Assembly (NCBI RefSeq): GCF_003946555.1
Contig: NZ_RHOO01000023.1
Span: 1-42,101 of the forward strand
Direction of reading: 5' to 3'
Length of the DNA: 42,101 bases
DNA from: Companilactobacillus hulinensis
GTDB taxonomy: Bacteria > Bacillota > Bacilli > Lactobacillales > Lactobacillaceae
In this document: piece by piece, positions 7,112 through 14,113 of the stretch
Numbering within the stretch: the stretch's first letter is position 1
Layout: each line of letters begins with the position of its first letter
Notes under the pieces: generated by a model
The model's database searches: none
Seen by the model: only the letters and a program-made list of their open reading frames with translations
Told to the model about the DNA's origin: nothing
Made by a program: the position numbers and the translations under genes

Positions 7112-9061
7112 ATGAGTCTTCTAGAATTAAGAGACGTACGTAAATCATTCTCATTAGGTAAAAAAGAGTTTCCTGTCCTAAAGGGTATTAATCTTGAATT
7201 AGATCGTGGCGAATTTGTCTCGATTCTCGGTGAATCCGGTGGTGGTAAAACCACCCTGCTCAATACAATTGGTGGATTAGATTCACAATTTAAAGGTGAT
7301 ATCTTTGTCGACGGCAAGTCATTGAAGAAGGGTTCAGACAAGGCTCTAGATAATTATCGCAGCCACACGGTCGGATTCGTATTCCAAAGTTTCCATCTTA
7401 TCAGTCATCTAACAATTCTGGAAAACGTCCTAGTGCCACTTGAGATGTCCTCGTTGAAGAAATCTCAACGTGTGCAACGTGCTAAAGATCTACTGGAAAA
7501 AGTTGGACTAACTGAACATATCGATAAGCATCCTAACCAATTGTCAGGTGGTCAAAAGCAGCGTGTTGCTATCGCTCGTGCCTTGGCAAATGACCCTGAA
7601 ATAATTATCGCTGATGAACCAACTGGTGCTCTGGATTCACAGAATACACAAGAAGTTTTGCGAATCCTAGATGACATTGCCAAAGAAGGTAAATTGGTAA
7701 TTGCTGTAACGCACTCACAGCAAGTCGCCGACTATGGTACTAGAATCGTCCACTTGGCAGATGGTGTTATTGACTCTGACCAACAAATTCGACCAAGTTA
7801 TCCATTGGTTGAAGATAACAATAATAGTAAGAAAATTACTCATTTGAGTTTTGGAGATACTTTCCGACTGGCCTGGGAGCACATGCTCTATACCAAGGGA
7901 CGTAACATTCTAATCATTATCGGTGCCGCCATCGGTATCTTCTCAGTCATTTTCATGCTGGGACTAGGCTCAGGTGTAACTGGCTACATCAACGACCAGA
8001 TGGAATCTCAAGTTAATCCGAATGCAATTCAGATAACCAAGAATATTCCACAGAGCCAGAATCAAGCTGGTGACACTAGTGGTATCGATATAACGAAGTC
8101 AGATATGAGGACTTTTAATAATTTGAAACACGTTAAAAAAGTCGAACAAGCTTATTTCGTTCAATCACCCAAAATTAATTACGATAAGAAGAACGCTTCT
8201 ATTCAGTATTTCCAAACTTGGAATGCCACTGAAAAAACTGGTGACATCACCAAAGGCACCAAGCCAAGTAATGGCGAAGTCATCTTACTAAAGTCTGATG
8301 CTCAAAAGTTAAACAAGAAGAACTATAAGAGTATGGTTGGCAAGACCGTCAAGATGTACATCACAACCCTTGATGACAATAAACAACCAGCTCAAATAGC
8401 TATTAACTTGAAGGTGTCCGGTATTATCAAATCAGGTTCTTCAGCTATCACACTTGATACTTTGAAGACCGCCGCCTCCAAGTCAAACGTTACAATTAAA
8501 CCCAACTTTGTAACATTGACTATCGACGATACTCACAACGTCAAAGCTGTTCAGCAAAAGATCAAATCATACAAGACAACCGTTAAGGGTAAGAAACAAA
8601 ATAAATATATGATTACCGGAGTTGGTGCCGTTATTGATCAACTCAATACATACTTGAATCTAGCCTTCTACGTATTAGCCGGTGTCGCTGGAATTTCACT
8701 GATTGTTTCAGCAATCATGATTATTGTTGTTCTATACATCAGTGTTTCTGAACGTACTCAAGAAATCGGTATTCTACGTGCTATTGGAGCTAGGAAGAAG
8801 GACATCAGAAATATGTTCATCTCTGAATCATTCTTAATTGGACTAGTTTCAGGAGGCTTTGCAATTCTGATTGCCTACTTGGTACAGATTGGCGTCAATC
8901 ACGCCACTCAGAGTGCTTTCAAAGCAACAATAATCTCGATATCACCTGGTAATGCTATCTTTGGTATTGCCATTAGTATCATAATTAGTTTGTTAGCAGC
9001 TTTAGCACCATCAAGAAGAGCTGCTAAGTTAGATCCAAGAGATTCACTTACAGATGAATAG
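7112..9061 (+). CDS. MacB-type ABC transporter, ATPase fused to permease
   Basis: One polypeptide of 649 residues with an N-terminal ABC ATPase and a C-terminal FtsX/MacB permease. Walker A is GESGGGKT (about 40-47), the signature is LSGGQKQRVAIARAL and Walker B is IIIADEPTGALD. After residue 250 come a first membrane helix (IIIGAAIGIFSVIFMLG), a large extracellular domain of roughly 250 residues, and three further helices containing the family hallmark SERTQEIGILRAIGARKKDI. Such proteins act as mechanotransducers or exporters of peptides and antimicrobials rather than as importers. The start at 7112 is preferred because GGAG sits six bases upstream; ATGs at 7100 and 7109 are less well placed. 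A terminator follows. No two-component system adjoins it, so its inducer is unknown. Confidence 0.9.
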   Translation: MSLLELRDVRKSFSLGKKEFPVLKGINLELDRGEFVSILGESGGGKTTLLNTIGGLDSQFKGDIFVDGKSLKKGSDKALDNYRSHTVGFVFQSFHLISHLTILENVLVPLEMSSLKKSQRVQRAKDLLEKVGLTEHIDKHPNQLSGGQKQRVAIARALANDPEIIIADEPTGALDSQNTQEVLRILDDIAKEGKLVIAVTHSQQVADYGTRIVHLADGVIDSDQQIRPSYPLVEDNNNSKKITHLSFGDTFRLAWEHMLYTKGRNILIIIGAAIGIFSVIFMLGLGSGVTGYINDQMESQVNPNAIQITKNIPQSQNQAGDTSGIDITKSDMRTFNNLKHVKKVEQAYFVQSPKINYDKKNASIQYFQTWNATEKTGDITKGTKPSNGEVILLKSDAQKLNKKNYKSMVGKTVKMYITTLDDNKQPAQIAINLKVSGIIKSGSSAITLDTLKTAASKSNVTIKPNFVTLTIDDTHNVKAVQQKIKSYKTTVKGKKQNKYMITGVGAVIDQLNTYLNLAFYVLAGVAGISLIVSAIMIIVVLYISVSERTQEIGILRAIGARKKDIRNMFISESFLIGLVSGGFAILIAYLVQIGVNHATQSAFKATIISISPGNAIFGIAISIIISLLAALAPSRRAAKLDPRDSLTDE

Positions 9062-9070
9062 ATTAATGAT

Positions 9071-9097
9071 AAATCTCAGCAAATGCTGGGATTTTTT
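9071..9097 (+). terminator. Terminator of the ABC transporter gene
   Basis: AAATCTCAGC pairs with GCTGGGATTT (one G.T wobble) around a four-base loop, followed by a T-run, ten bases after the stop codon. Confidence 0.9.
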
Positions 9098-9100
9098 CGT

Positions 9101-9277
9101 GCTTCGGTTTAAAGAAATTAAGCCTGCAATTAGAAAAGATTTCAGCCAAGGTCTGAAATCTCGTTTTTGAACTCCGCATAAACCACGGATTTCAAAAATC
9201 GTCCTGTACTGTAAGAACGGAATACCACCGTTCAACACCACTACCACTGCTAGCAAAATTTCTTTAAATCTCCGCTA
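9101..9277 (-). repeat. Structured intergenic element, copy 1 (R1)
   Basis: Minus-strand copy of a six-member family. The closing stem is 12 bp perfect (9108-9119 with 9257-9268). Read 5' to 3' on the minus strand it shows the basal purine loop, a long P2 arm, then GGACGATTTTTGAAATCCG with its partner strand, and a P4 hairpin GATTTCAGACC / GGCTGAAATC. The right part of the core is the most decayed of the six: the usual GTCCC and CACGGC partners are not clear. It sits between the ABC terminator and the next element, head-to-head with R2. No protein is encoded. Confidence 0.75.
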
Positions 9278-9423
9278 ATTTGTTTTTTATATATAATGTG
9301 AATTTAGATACTATATCAAATATTATTTGCATACCCGCCTAACATTCTCTATTGGGTACCAATACTTCACAAATATAAAGTAGACTATATTTGATAATCA
9401 CTAATGACTTTCAAACAGTTCAA
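9278..9423. other. Spacer between head-to-head elements R1 and R2
   Basis: An AT-rich stretch with a 10-bp inverted repeat, TATCAAATAT at 9314-9323 and ATATTTGATA at 9387-9396, and near its centre a small palindrome ATTGG-GTA-CCAAT at 9351-9363. A TATAAT-like string lies at about 9291-9297. No gene is visible. Confidence 0.45.
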
Positions 9424-9590
9424 GAGCCGGAGACTGATAAATATTTTAAAAGCCGTGACAGTGGCAAAGCCACAGGGACGAGCTTGGAGATTTGCGAACC
9501 ATGCAAAGCTTCAAGTCGAAGCACGAGACCGCCTTTCAGGCTCGGGCTGGTCCCCACGGCATTTAAAATATTTATCAGTCGCAGGCGGGA
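9424..9590 (+). repeat. Structured intergenic element, copy 2 (R2)
   Basis: Plus-strand copy. A perfect 19-bp closing stem (9432-9450 with 9562-9580) is unrelated in sequence to those of the other copies. Below it lie GCC/GGC and a 3x3 purine loop GGA/GCA. Above it, after an A.A mismatch, GCCGTG pairs with CACGGC. The core has a short P2 (GTGGC AAA GCCAC), GGGAC with GTCCC, a P3 arm and a P4 arm containing GAGACC. Open reading frames cross it in several frames but have no ribosome binding site. Confidence 0.8.
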
Positions 9591-9608
9591 ACAGAACGCA
9601 CAAACAAA

Positions 9609-9651
9609 AAAAGATGTGAAAGTTTCGTGAACTTTCATGCCAACGTCTTTA
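9609..9651 (-). terminator. Hairpin with minus-strand T-run, possible terminator
   Basis: Outer arms AAAGA / TCTTT enclose GTGAAAGTT / AACTTTCAT. On the minus strand the hairpin is followed by a run of seven T. No minus-strand gene lies upstream of it, so it may end an antisense transcript or simply be structural. Confidence 0.4.
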
Positions 9652-9706
9652 TACACGTTTAGTTATCTTGTATACTTAAGTTTGTCAATATAATGGAGGA
9701 ATGAGT

Positions 9707-11095
9707 ATGTTTTGTCCAAATTGCGGCCACAAAGTTGATCTATCACAAAAGTTCTGTGATAACTGTGGTTATGATTTAACTACAATTAAAAATAAACGTA
9801 ACGATTCAAATCAAAATTCAGCTGACAAAAAAGATGACGATACTATTAAATCTTTAGCCGACATCGAAGCGGAGCTTAGCGAGAACGAACCTGAAAAGTC
9901 TGCTCAAACTGTTCAGCCTGAAACTAAACCTATCTATCAACAAGCACCAGCTCAAAAACAAGAATACAGTTCTGTCAGACCTGCATCTGAGGTACAACAT
10001 CCAGAGCCAAAACCTGAACCTAAAGTCGAGCCTAGAAAATATGATTCCGTTCGTACTTTCGAAAAGACTACTAAAGTTCCAGATGAAACTTTAGACGATC
10101 GTACAGTTGCTTACGATAAGGATGCCTTTAGACGTGCAGCGAAGAAACCTTATGAATTTGCGGAATCAGCTCAGGCACAACATGATACTTCATTGAATGA
10201 GACCCAAGATCTAGGTAAGAAGTTCAAGGAACGTTTCAAGACTAGTGAGGATCCTTTCAAACCTACTAAGAGTGAAATGAAAAAGTTGCAGCAACAAAAA
10301 AGAGAACAGCAAGCAGCCGAAGATACAAATGATGGCTTGATTCATAACATGGGTAAATTTGCTAAAAACAACGCTTATTTATGTATATTTGCCGTAATCA
10401 TTGTTGCAGTTCTATTAGTTGTCAAAAGAAACTACGGATTCATCGCCCTTGCCTTGGCAATTCTATTATGGTTCTTAGCTTCTCAAGTCAGTCATGGTAG
10501 TGAAGTTAAGGCTAACAAGAAGTTCAAACGTGAGAATGATTCACCTGCTGATTCCAATAAAACTGCGGAATATCACGAGCAACAATATCAAGAACCCAAG
10601 AAACAAAAGGCTCAAAAGGTTCATGACAATAGTCGTGGTAAGAACATGCGTCAAAAAGTCATTATCACTTCATCAATTATTGGTTTTGCAGCCTCAATCG
10701 GTGGACCATTTATCAACGGCGTTTCACTTTCAAGTACAATTGCATCTGCCGCAAACTACACAGCTAACTTCGGTTACCAATACAGTACTTTGATAGTTAA
10801 CTTATCATCTGCCATTCGCTTGATTTGTTTCCTATCACCTGTAATTGCTTTAATAGCAGCCTGTTTCAGAAACCGTGGAAGTGTTAAGTTGGTCAGACTA
10901 TTTACAGTGCTACCAACTATCATCTATGCCGTAGTATTCGGTATCTTCTACTCCGGTGCTGTTAATTCAGCTGTGATCACTGGTCAAACAGCTGTTAATG
11001 GTACTCAATTTGGAGTTAGTTTCTATATTTTATTAGCTACATCAATCGTCTCTGTCATTATGGCGTATGCTTTGCATCCCCGTGAAAGAGTCTAA
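9707..11095 (+). CDS. Zinc-ribbon multi-pass membrane protein of unknown function
   Basis: The start at 9707 is six bases after GGAGGA; the ATG at 9701 touches that site and is unlikely. The N-terminus is a four-cysteine zinc ribbon (CPNCGHK, then CDNCGYDL). About 180 residues of charged, Pro/Glu/Gln-rich sequence follow that look disordered, then a pair of membrane helices near residues 220-262 (YLCIFAVIIVAVLLVV and IALALAILLWFLASQV). A second charged linker precedes four or so further hydrophobic segments, including LICFLSPVIALIAACF and VSFYILLATSIVSVIMAYAL. Zinc-ribbon plus membrane architecture is common in lactobacilli but without known function. A terminator follows at once. No partner gene is apparent. 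Confidence 0.8.
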   Translation: MFCPNCGHKVDLSQKFCDNCGYDLTTIKNKRNDSNQNSADKKDDDTIKSLADIEAELSENEPEKSAQTVQPETKPIYQQAPAQKQEYSSVRPASEVQHPEPKPEPKVEPRKYDSVRTFEKTTKVPDETLDDRTVAYDKDAFRRAAKKPYEFAESAQAQHDTSLNETQDLGKKFKERFKTSEDPFKPTKSEMKKLQQQKREQQAAEDTNDGLIHNMGKFAKNNAYLCIFAVIIVAVLLVVKRNYGFIALALAILLWFLASQVSHGSEVKANKKFKRENDSPADSNKTAEYHEQQYQEPKKQKAQKVHDNSRGKNMRQKVIITSSIIGFAASIGGPFINGVSLSSTIASAANYTANFGYQYSTLIVNLSSAIRLICFLSPVIALIAACFRNRGSVKLVRLFTVLPTIIYAVVFGIFYSGAVNSAVITGQTAVNGTQFGVSFYILLATSIVSVIMAYALHPRERV

Positions 11096-11118
11096 ATGAT
11101 ACAATCAGTATATTACTA

Positions 11119-11152
11119 GAGCCACCTCGCATTGAGGGGGCTCTTTTCTTTT
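11119..11152 (+). terminator. Terminator of the zinc-ribbon gene
   Basis: GAGCCACCTC pairs with GAGGGGGCTC (one mismatch) around a five-base loop, followed by a T-rich tract. The tract overlaps the -35 of the next promoter. Confidence 0.85.
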
Positions 11153-11178
11153 GCATTTCGCATCAGCCCTGCTATAAT
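11151..11178 (+). promoter_or_regulatory. Sigma-A promoter of a candidate ncRNA
   Basis: TTGCAT at 11151-11156 and a perfect TATAAT at 11173-11178, separated by 16 bases. No ORF with a ribosome binding site begins in the following 190 bases. Confidence 0.7.
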
Positions 11179-11184
11179 TTGAAT

Positions 11185-11373
11185 TAAGAAAATCAAATAT
11201 GTTTAAACACTTTTGATTTTCGGAAACTCATTTCTTTACCAATCTGAAGATTGAGTTTGCACCATCCAAGACCCCTCCAGTTTAAAAGAACTGAAGTTGC
11301 GGTTGGTGTACTTTCACCTTAGCACCACAATGAATGGGATAAGACAAGGGGTTGACAATTCCCCTTGTTTTTG
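11185..11373 (+). ncRNA. Candidate structured small RNA of about 190 nt
   Basis: Bounded by the promoter above and by a strong terminator (ACAAGGGG / CCCCTTGT, 11344-11368, then T5). Internal hairpins are visible: GAAAATCAAA with TTTTGATTTTC near the 5' end; AAACTC with GAGTTT enclosing AATC-TGAA-GATT; CAGTT with AACTG; and CACCA with TGGTG. The 5' and 3' ends do not pair with each other, which argues against 6S RNA. SRP RNA, tmRNA and RNase P signatures are absent. It could be a trans-acting sRNA, or an attenuating leader for the small membrane peptide downstream. The family is not recognised. Confidence 0.6.
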
Positions 11374-11375
11374 AA

Positions 11376-11584
11376 ATTTTAAATACTTCTATACGGGGAT
11401 GAATAAGAATCAATACCAACAATATAATGGTTTGGTCTATTCAATCATCCGTAGAGCTGGCGGATAGATTGGATAAACTGACCTTCGCAATACAAGCTGT
11501 AGTCATTTGATTGCCAGCCTAATCATTAAATAAACCCTCCCGAGATACATAAATTCGTTAATAACTTCCAAATAAGGTGATAAA
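11376..11584 (+). promoter_or_regulatory. Structured leader upstream of a small membrane peptide
   Basis: About 200 non-coding bases with local pairing: GATGAATA near 11399 against a TATTCAATCATC segment near 11438-11450, CCAA / TTGG inside, and GCTGGC against GCCAGC (about 11457-11519). A weak promoter may lie at the end of the preceding terminator (TATACG near 11391). It ends in AAGGTG, the ribosome binding site of the 33-codon ORF. Confidence 0.4.
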
Positions 11585-11686
11585 ATGTTGTATTATGCCT
11601 TTCTGATAATTTTAAGTGTCTTCTTGATAATAATTACGATAGGCTTAGCCTATTTGGGAATTAAACACACAATTCGCAAACCTTAA
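11585..11686 (+). CDS. 33-residue single-pass membrane peptide
   Basis: Reads MLYYAFLIILSVFL, then IIITIGLAYLGIKHTIRKP and TAA. AAGGTG lies five bases before the ATG. Residues 3-26 form one hydrophobic helix, followed by a short basic tail (KHTIRKP), so an N-out, C-in topology is likely. A terminator hairpin follows. The layout of a structured RNA, long leader and tiny membrane peptide resembles type I toxin loci and small membrane regulators, but the peptide does not match the Fst or Ldr families as I know them, and no antisense RNA has been shown. Function unknown. Confidence 0.6.
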   Translation: MLYYAFLIILSVFLIIITIGLAYLGIKHTIRKP

Positions 11687-11701
11687 CGATTTGCGTAAAT
11701 G

Positions 11702-11740
11702 AAACCCACTCGTCTATTTACTTAGAGAGTGGGTTTTGTT
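11702..11740. terminator. Bidirectional terminator between the small peptide and the WxL-like gene
   Basis: AAACCCACTC (11702-11711) pairs with GAGTGGGTTT (11727-11736), with T-rich sequence following on the plus strand. It lies between convergent genes and can serve both. Confidence 0.8.
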
Positions 11741-11753
11741 GTTTCTATTTATT

Positions 11754-13694
11754 TTATGGTACGTCAGTTATTTCCCAATTTAATTGGGTCTTATAAACTC
11801 CAGCTTTACTTATACCATGTAAGTACAGTACCAGACCATGGTTTTTATACCAGCCAATTGATTCCAACTTTTCATTGTTCTTAGTCGTCTTGATTACCGC
11901 TGAATTATTAAGTAGGTCCGTATAATCATCATCATTTTTGTAATAGCGTAAATGACCAGATAAAACCTGACCATTTTCATTTTCCAAGTTTTTTCCCTGT
12001 GAAACAGAGACGGTTACTGGTGTCTTGTTACGACGCATGTCATCGATTTCCATCAAGTTATTGGGCCAATTCAAATCATCGCTTCGATATACCAGTGCAT
12101 CCTGACCATACGAAACAACTTTACCGTAATCGATATCATTAATGGAATGCTCAATCATATCAACCACATAATTAATCGTCTCAACTTTACCAATTTTTTG
12201 ATAACTATCACCGTCATCATCTTTACCAATAATATAAGGAATCGTCTGTAATGATTCTTTCTTAGCAATTCCACCAACGATTGTTTCAACGTCGATTGAA
12301 TGGCTCTGATTATTTTTGAAACTCAAATCACTAATAATCAAATCTTCTTCATCAGTATCATCATTCGGATTTATTTCATATTGATCAGGTGACAACACAA
12401 CTCCATCAAGCGTAACTTCGGTAACTTGAGTATTGGAATGTAGTGGCAAAATATACTTTCCATTCGACAATGTCCCTGTTTGACTATTGTTAGTTATCGT
12501 ATTGTGGTAAGAAATCTTGTCACCATTGATGGCACCGTACAACATCGTATCTGTATTAGTTCCATCGTTAAACGTTTTATTCTCTAGCGTATCATCGATT
12601 GTAATATTGGGTCCACCTTCAGGTGTGACATACAAGAAGGCGTCGTTAGTTGTATAAGACATTGTTGTCACACCGAATTTTACTTGAATGATAGCTAGGA
12701 ATAGTGTCCCGTCATCATCCAGCGTCGTTGCCGGAGTAGTGATCGATAGTGCATGGCTATCGACATCCAACTGCATACGATAATGTGTAATTGGATCTTC
12801 TTTGTACCATTTAACCGTATAACTGGTGTCATCCTCATTTAATTCTCCAATATTACCTCGCAAACTAAATGTTGCAGTCTTCCCTGCTTTGACGGTTTGA
12901 TCATCAAGACCTCCGCCTATCTGAACCTTGGTGTTATTGGTCACCACTGTTCCATTAGGGTTGACTAAGGTAGCTGTAACAGTGACAATTCCTGATTTGT
13001 GCAGTGTATTGGCAGTTATCAATCCACTCTCTTCATCAATAGTTGCCAAACTCGTATCATCAATACTCCACGTCAAGGTCCCAGTGTAATTACTCGGATT
13101 CACATGTGCATGGGCGTAAGTCATCGTATCTGTAACATCATTTACAGAATTATATAAATAATCATCATCAGTTGTTACCGTCAAATCAGTTGCATTAACA
13201 GGTTCTGGAACCGCATGAACCGCCGCAACTTTGGAATAAACCACCGGACTAGTAAGCAATTCCACCAAATAATACCAAGATACCCTTTGTTGATAATAAG
13301 TAGTACCAACTGTCGTCGGAGTAACTGGCATATGCTTTCGGTCACCATTTTCCTTATCGGTCATTTTGGTCCACTTCTTGCCATCAGTGGATTTATACCA
13401 TCTATAATGTGAGAATCCATTCAAGCTAATAGCACGATCCCAGAAGGAACGTCCCGAATCAGTGTGCAATGTCACAGTATTATTAACTTCTACATAATTC
13501 TCAGCATTGGGCTGCAAATTATAACCAGATGTCAGCCAAATACCAAAGAATTTCCTAACATCTTTGGTTGGTTTCTTATAATAACCAATTTCCGTATCTG
13601 CGGCAGAAGTTTCCTTTGATTTTTTTATGAAGAGACCGCCCGTAAGCAGTGAGAATAAGACTACTAGAAAAACTACGCCTTTTTTACTTCTCAT
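11754..13694 (-). CDS. Secreted surface protein with Ig-like domain and degenerate WxL-like C-terminus
   Basis: A 646-residue exported protein. The signal peptide spans residues 1-32 (RSKKGVVFLVVLFSLLTGG, cleavage near TSA-AD). The N-terminal region contains a tryptophan-rich Ig-like fold (FFGIWLTSGYN, HYRWYKSTDGKKWTKM). Near residue 200 comes a bacterial Ig-like (BIG2-type) domain ending LATIDEESGLITA and SGIVTVTATLVNPNG. The last 130 residues follow the WxL layout: IDYGKV, then PVTVSVSQGKNL, and the terminal VYKTQLNWEITDVP, which corresponds to the usual Y-x-x-x-L-x-W-x-L-x-D-x-P. Here the W-x-L reads WEI. WxL domains bind peptidoglycan non-covalently. GGAGGG lies eight bases before the ATG. 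It is a paralogue of the gene at 14114, with roughly the same domain order. Confidence 0.75.
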   Translation of the reverse strand: MRSKKGVVFLVVLFSLLTGGLFIKKSKETSAADTEIGYYKKPTKDVRKFFGIWLTSGYNLQPNAENYVEVNNTVTLHTDSGRSFWDRAISLNGFSHYRWYKSTDGKKWTKMTDKENGDRKHMPVTPTTVGTTYYQQRVSWYYLVELLTSPVVYSKVAAVHAVPEPVNATDLTVTTDDDYLYNSVNDVTDTMTYAHAHVNPSNYTGTLTWSIDDTSLATIDEESGLITANTLHKSGIVTVTATLVNPNGTVVTNNTKVQIGGGLDDQTVKAGKTATFSLRGNIGELNEDDTSYTVKWYKEDPITHYRMQLDVDSHALSITTPATTLDDDGTLFLAIIQVKFGVTTMSYTTNDAFLYVTPEGGPNITIDDTLENKTFNDGTNTDTMLYGAINGDKISYHNTITNNSQTGTLSNGKYILPLHSNTQVTEVTLDGVVLSPDQYEINPNDDTDEEDLIISDLSFKNNQSHSIDVETIVGGIAKKESLQTIPYIIGKDDDGDSYQKIGKVETINYVVDMIEHSINDIDYGKVVSYGQDALVYRSDDLNWPNNLMEIDDMRRNKTPVTVSVSQGKNLENENGQVLSGHLRYYKNDDDYTDLLNNSAVIKTTKNNEKLESIGWYKNHGLVLYLHGISKAGVYKTQLNWEITDVP

Positions 13695-13824
13695 TTAACT
13701 GGCCCTCCATCAGTTTGATTTTAAATATATTAAAGTGTCTACATAATTAACGCATCATGAGTATATCATGCAGGTTATATACCAATAATTCATTTCTTAT
13801 AATATATATTTGTGAATATTGGGC

Positions 13825-13858
13825 ACAAAAAAAGCCGACCTCTCTTTGAGATCGACTT
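13825..13858 (-). terminator. Terminator after hicB
   Basis: On the minus strand AAGTCGATCTC pairs with GAGGTCGGCTT (two G.U wobbles) around a five-base loop, followed by a long T-run. Confidence 0.85.
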
Positions 13859-13862
13859 AAAT

Positions 13863-14099
13863 TTAATCTATTGTAATAAACGCTACCGTGTCATTTTCTT
13901 TTAACTTCCAATTATTATAATTTAGGACTTCATCTTTATCTACATCCTCAATCATTGTTTCAATTGCATCTTTAGCATGAAATTTTGCATCATCCAACGA
14001 ATCTCCTTGAGTTACCATGCCATGAATTGCTGGAGATGTAACAACAAAGTAACGACCCTCATCATTATATTCGGTTATAACTACAGGATACCTTTTCAT
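13863..14099 (-). CDS. hicB: HicB-like protein without a HicA partner
   Basis: A 78-residue protein with the HicB/UPF0150 pattern: KRYPVVITEYNDEGRYFVVT, then SPAIHGMVTQGDSLDDAKFHAKDAIETMIED. This partial RNase-H-like fold in HicB antitoxins masks the HicA mRNA interferase. It lacks the C-terminal DNA-binding domain of longer HicB proteins. No HicA-like gene (about 60 residues with a dsRBD fold) is visible on either side: upstream is the end of a WxL-like gene and downstream is a terminator. It begins 14 bp after that gene's stop codon, so it is co-transcribed with it. It is an orphan antitoxin-like protein, possibly protecting against a HicA elsewhere. Confidence 0.78.
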   Translation of the reverse strand: MKRYPVVITEYNDEGRYFVVTSPAIHGMVTQGDSLDDAKFHAKDAIETMIEDVDKDEVLNYNNWKLKENDTVAFITID

Positions 14100-14113
14100 C
14101 TTATTCTTCTTTC

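Noticed and set aside
7072-7341. An 89-codon minus-strand frame across the start of the ABC transporter gene.
   Set aside because: It lies opposite the Walker A region and has no start signals; it is a shadow of the real gene.
9351-9363. The palindrome ATTGG-GTA-CCAAT as a further GntR operator.
   Set aside because: Its half-sites and spacing differ from TGGT-N4-ACCA, and it lies in the spacer between R1 and R2, far from amino-sugar genes.
9391-9656. Overlapping open frames on both strands across R2, and similar ones across R4 (17258-17452), R5 (25708-26025) and R6 (27921-28130), some with partly similar peptides.
   Set aside because: They have no ribosome binding sites, cross the stems of the structured elements, and their peptide similarity follows from conservation of the core sequence. 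Helix-preserving changes point to structure, not coding.
11185-11373. Identification of the small RNA as 6S RNA, because of its size and position between genes.
   Set aside because: 6S needs long pairing between the 5' and 3' halves with a central bubble; here the ends do not pair and local hairpins dominate.
13695-13862. Search for a hicA gene next to hicB.
   Set aside because: The 168 bases hold only the hicB terminator and the leader of the surface protein gene; no frame of suitable length exists on either strand.
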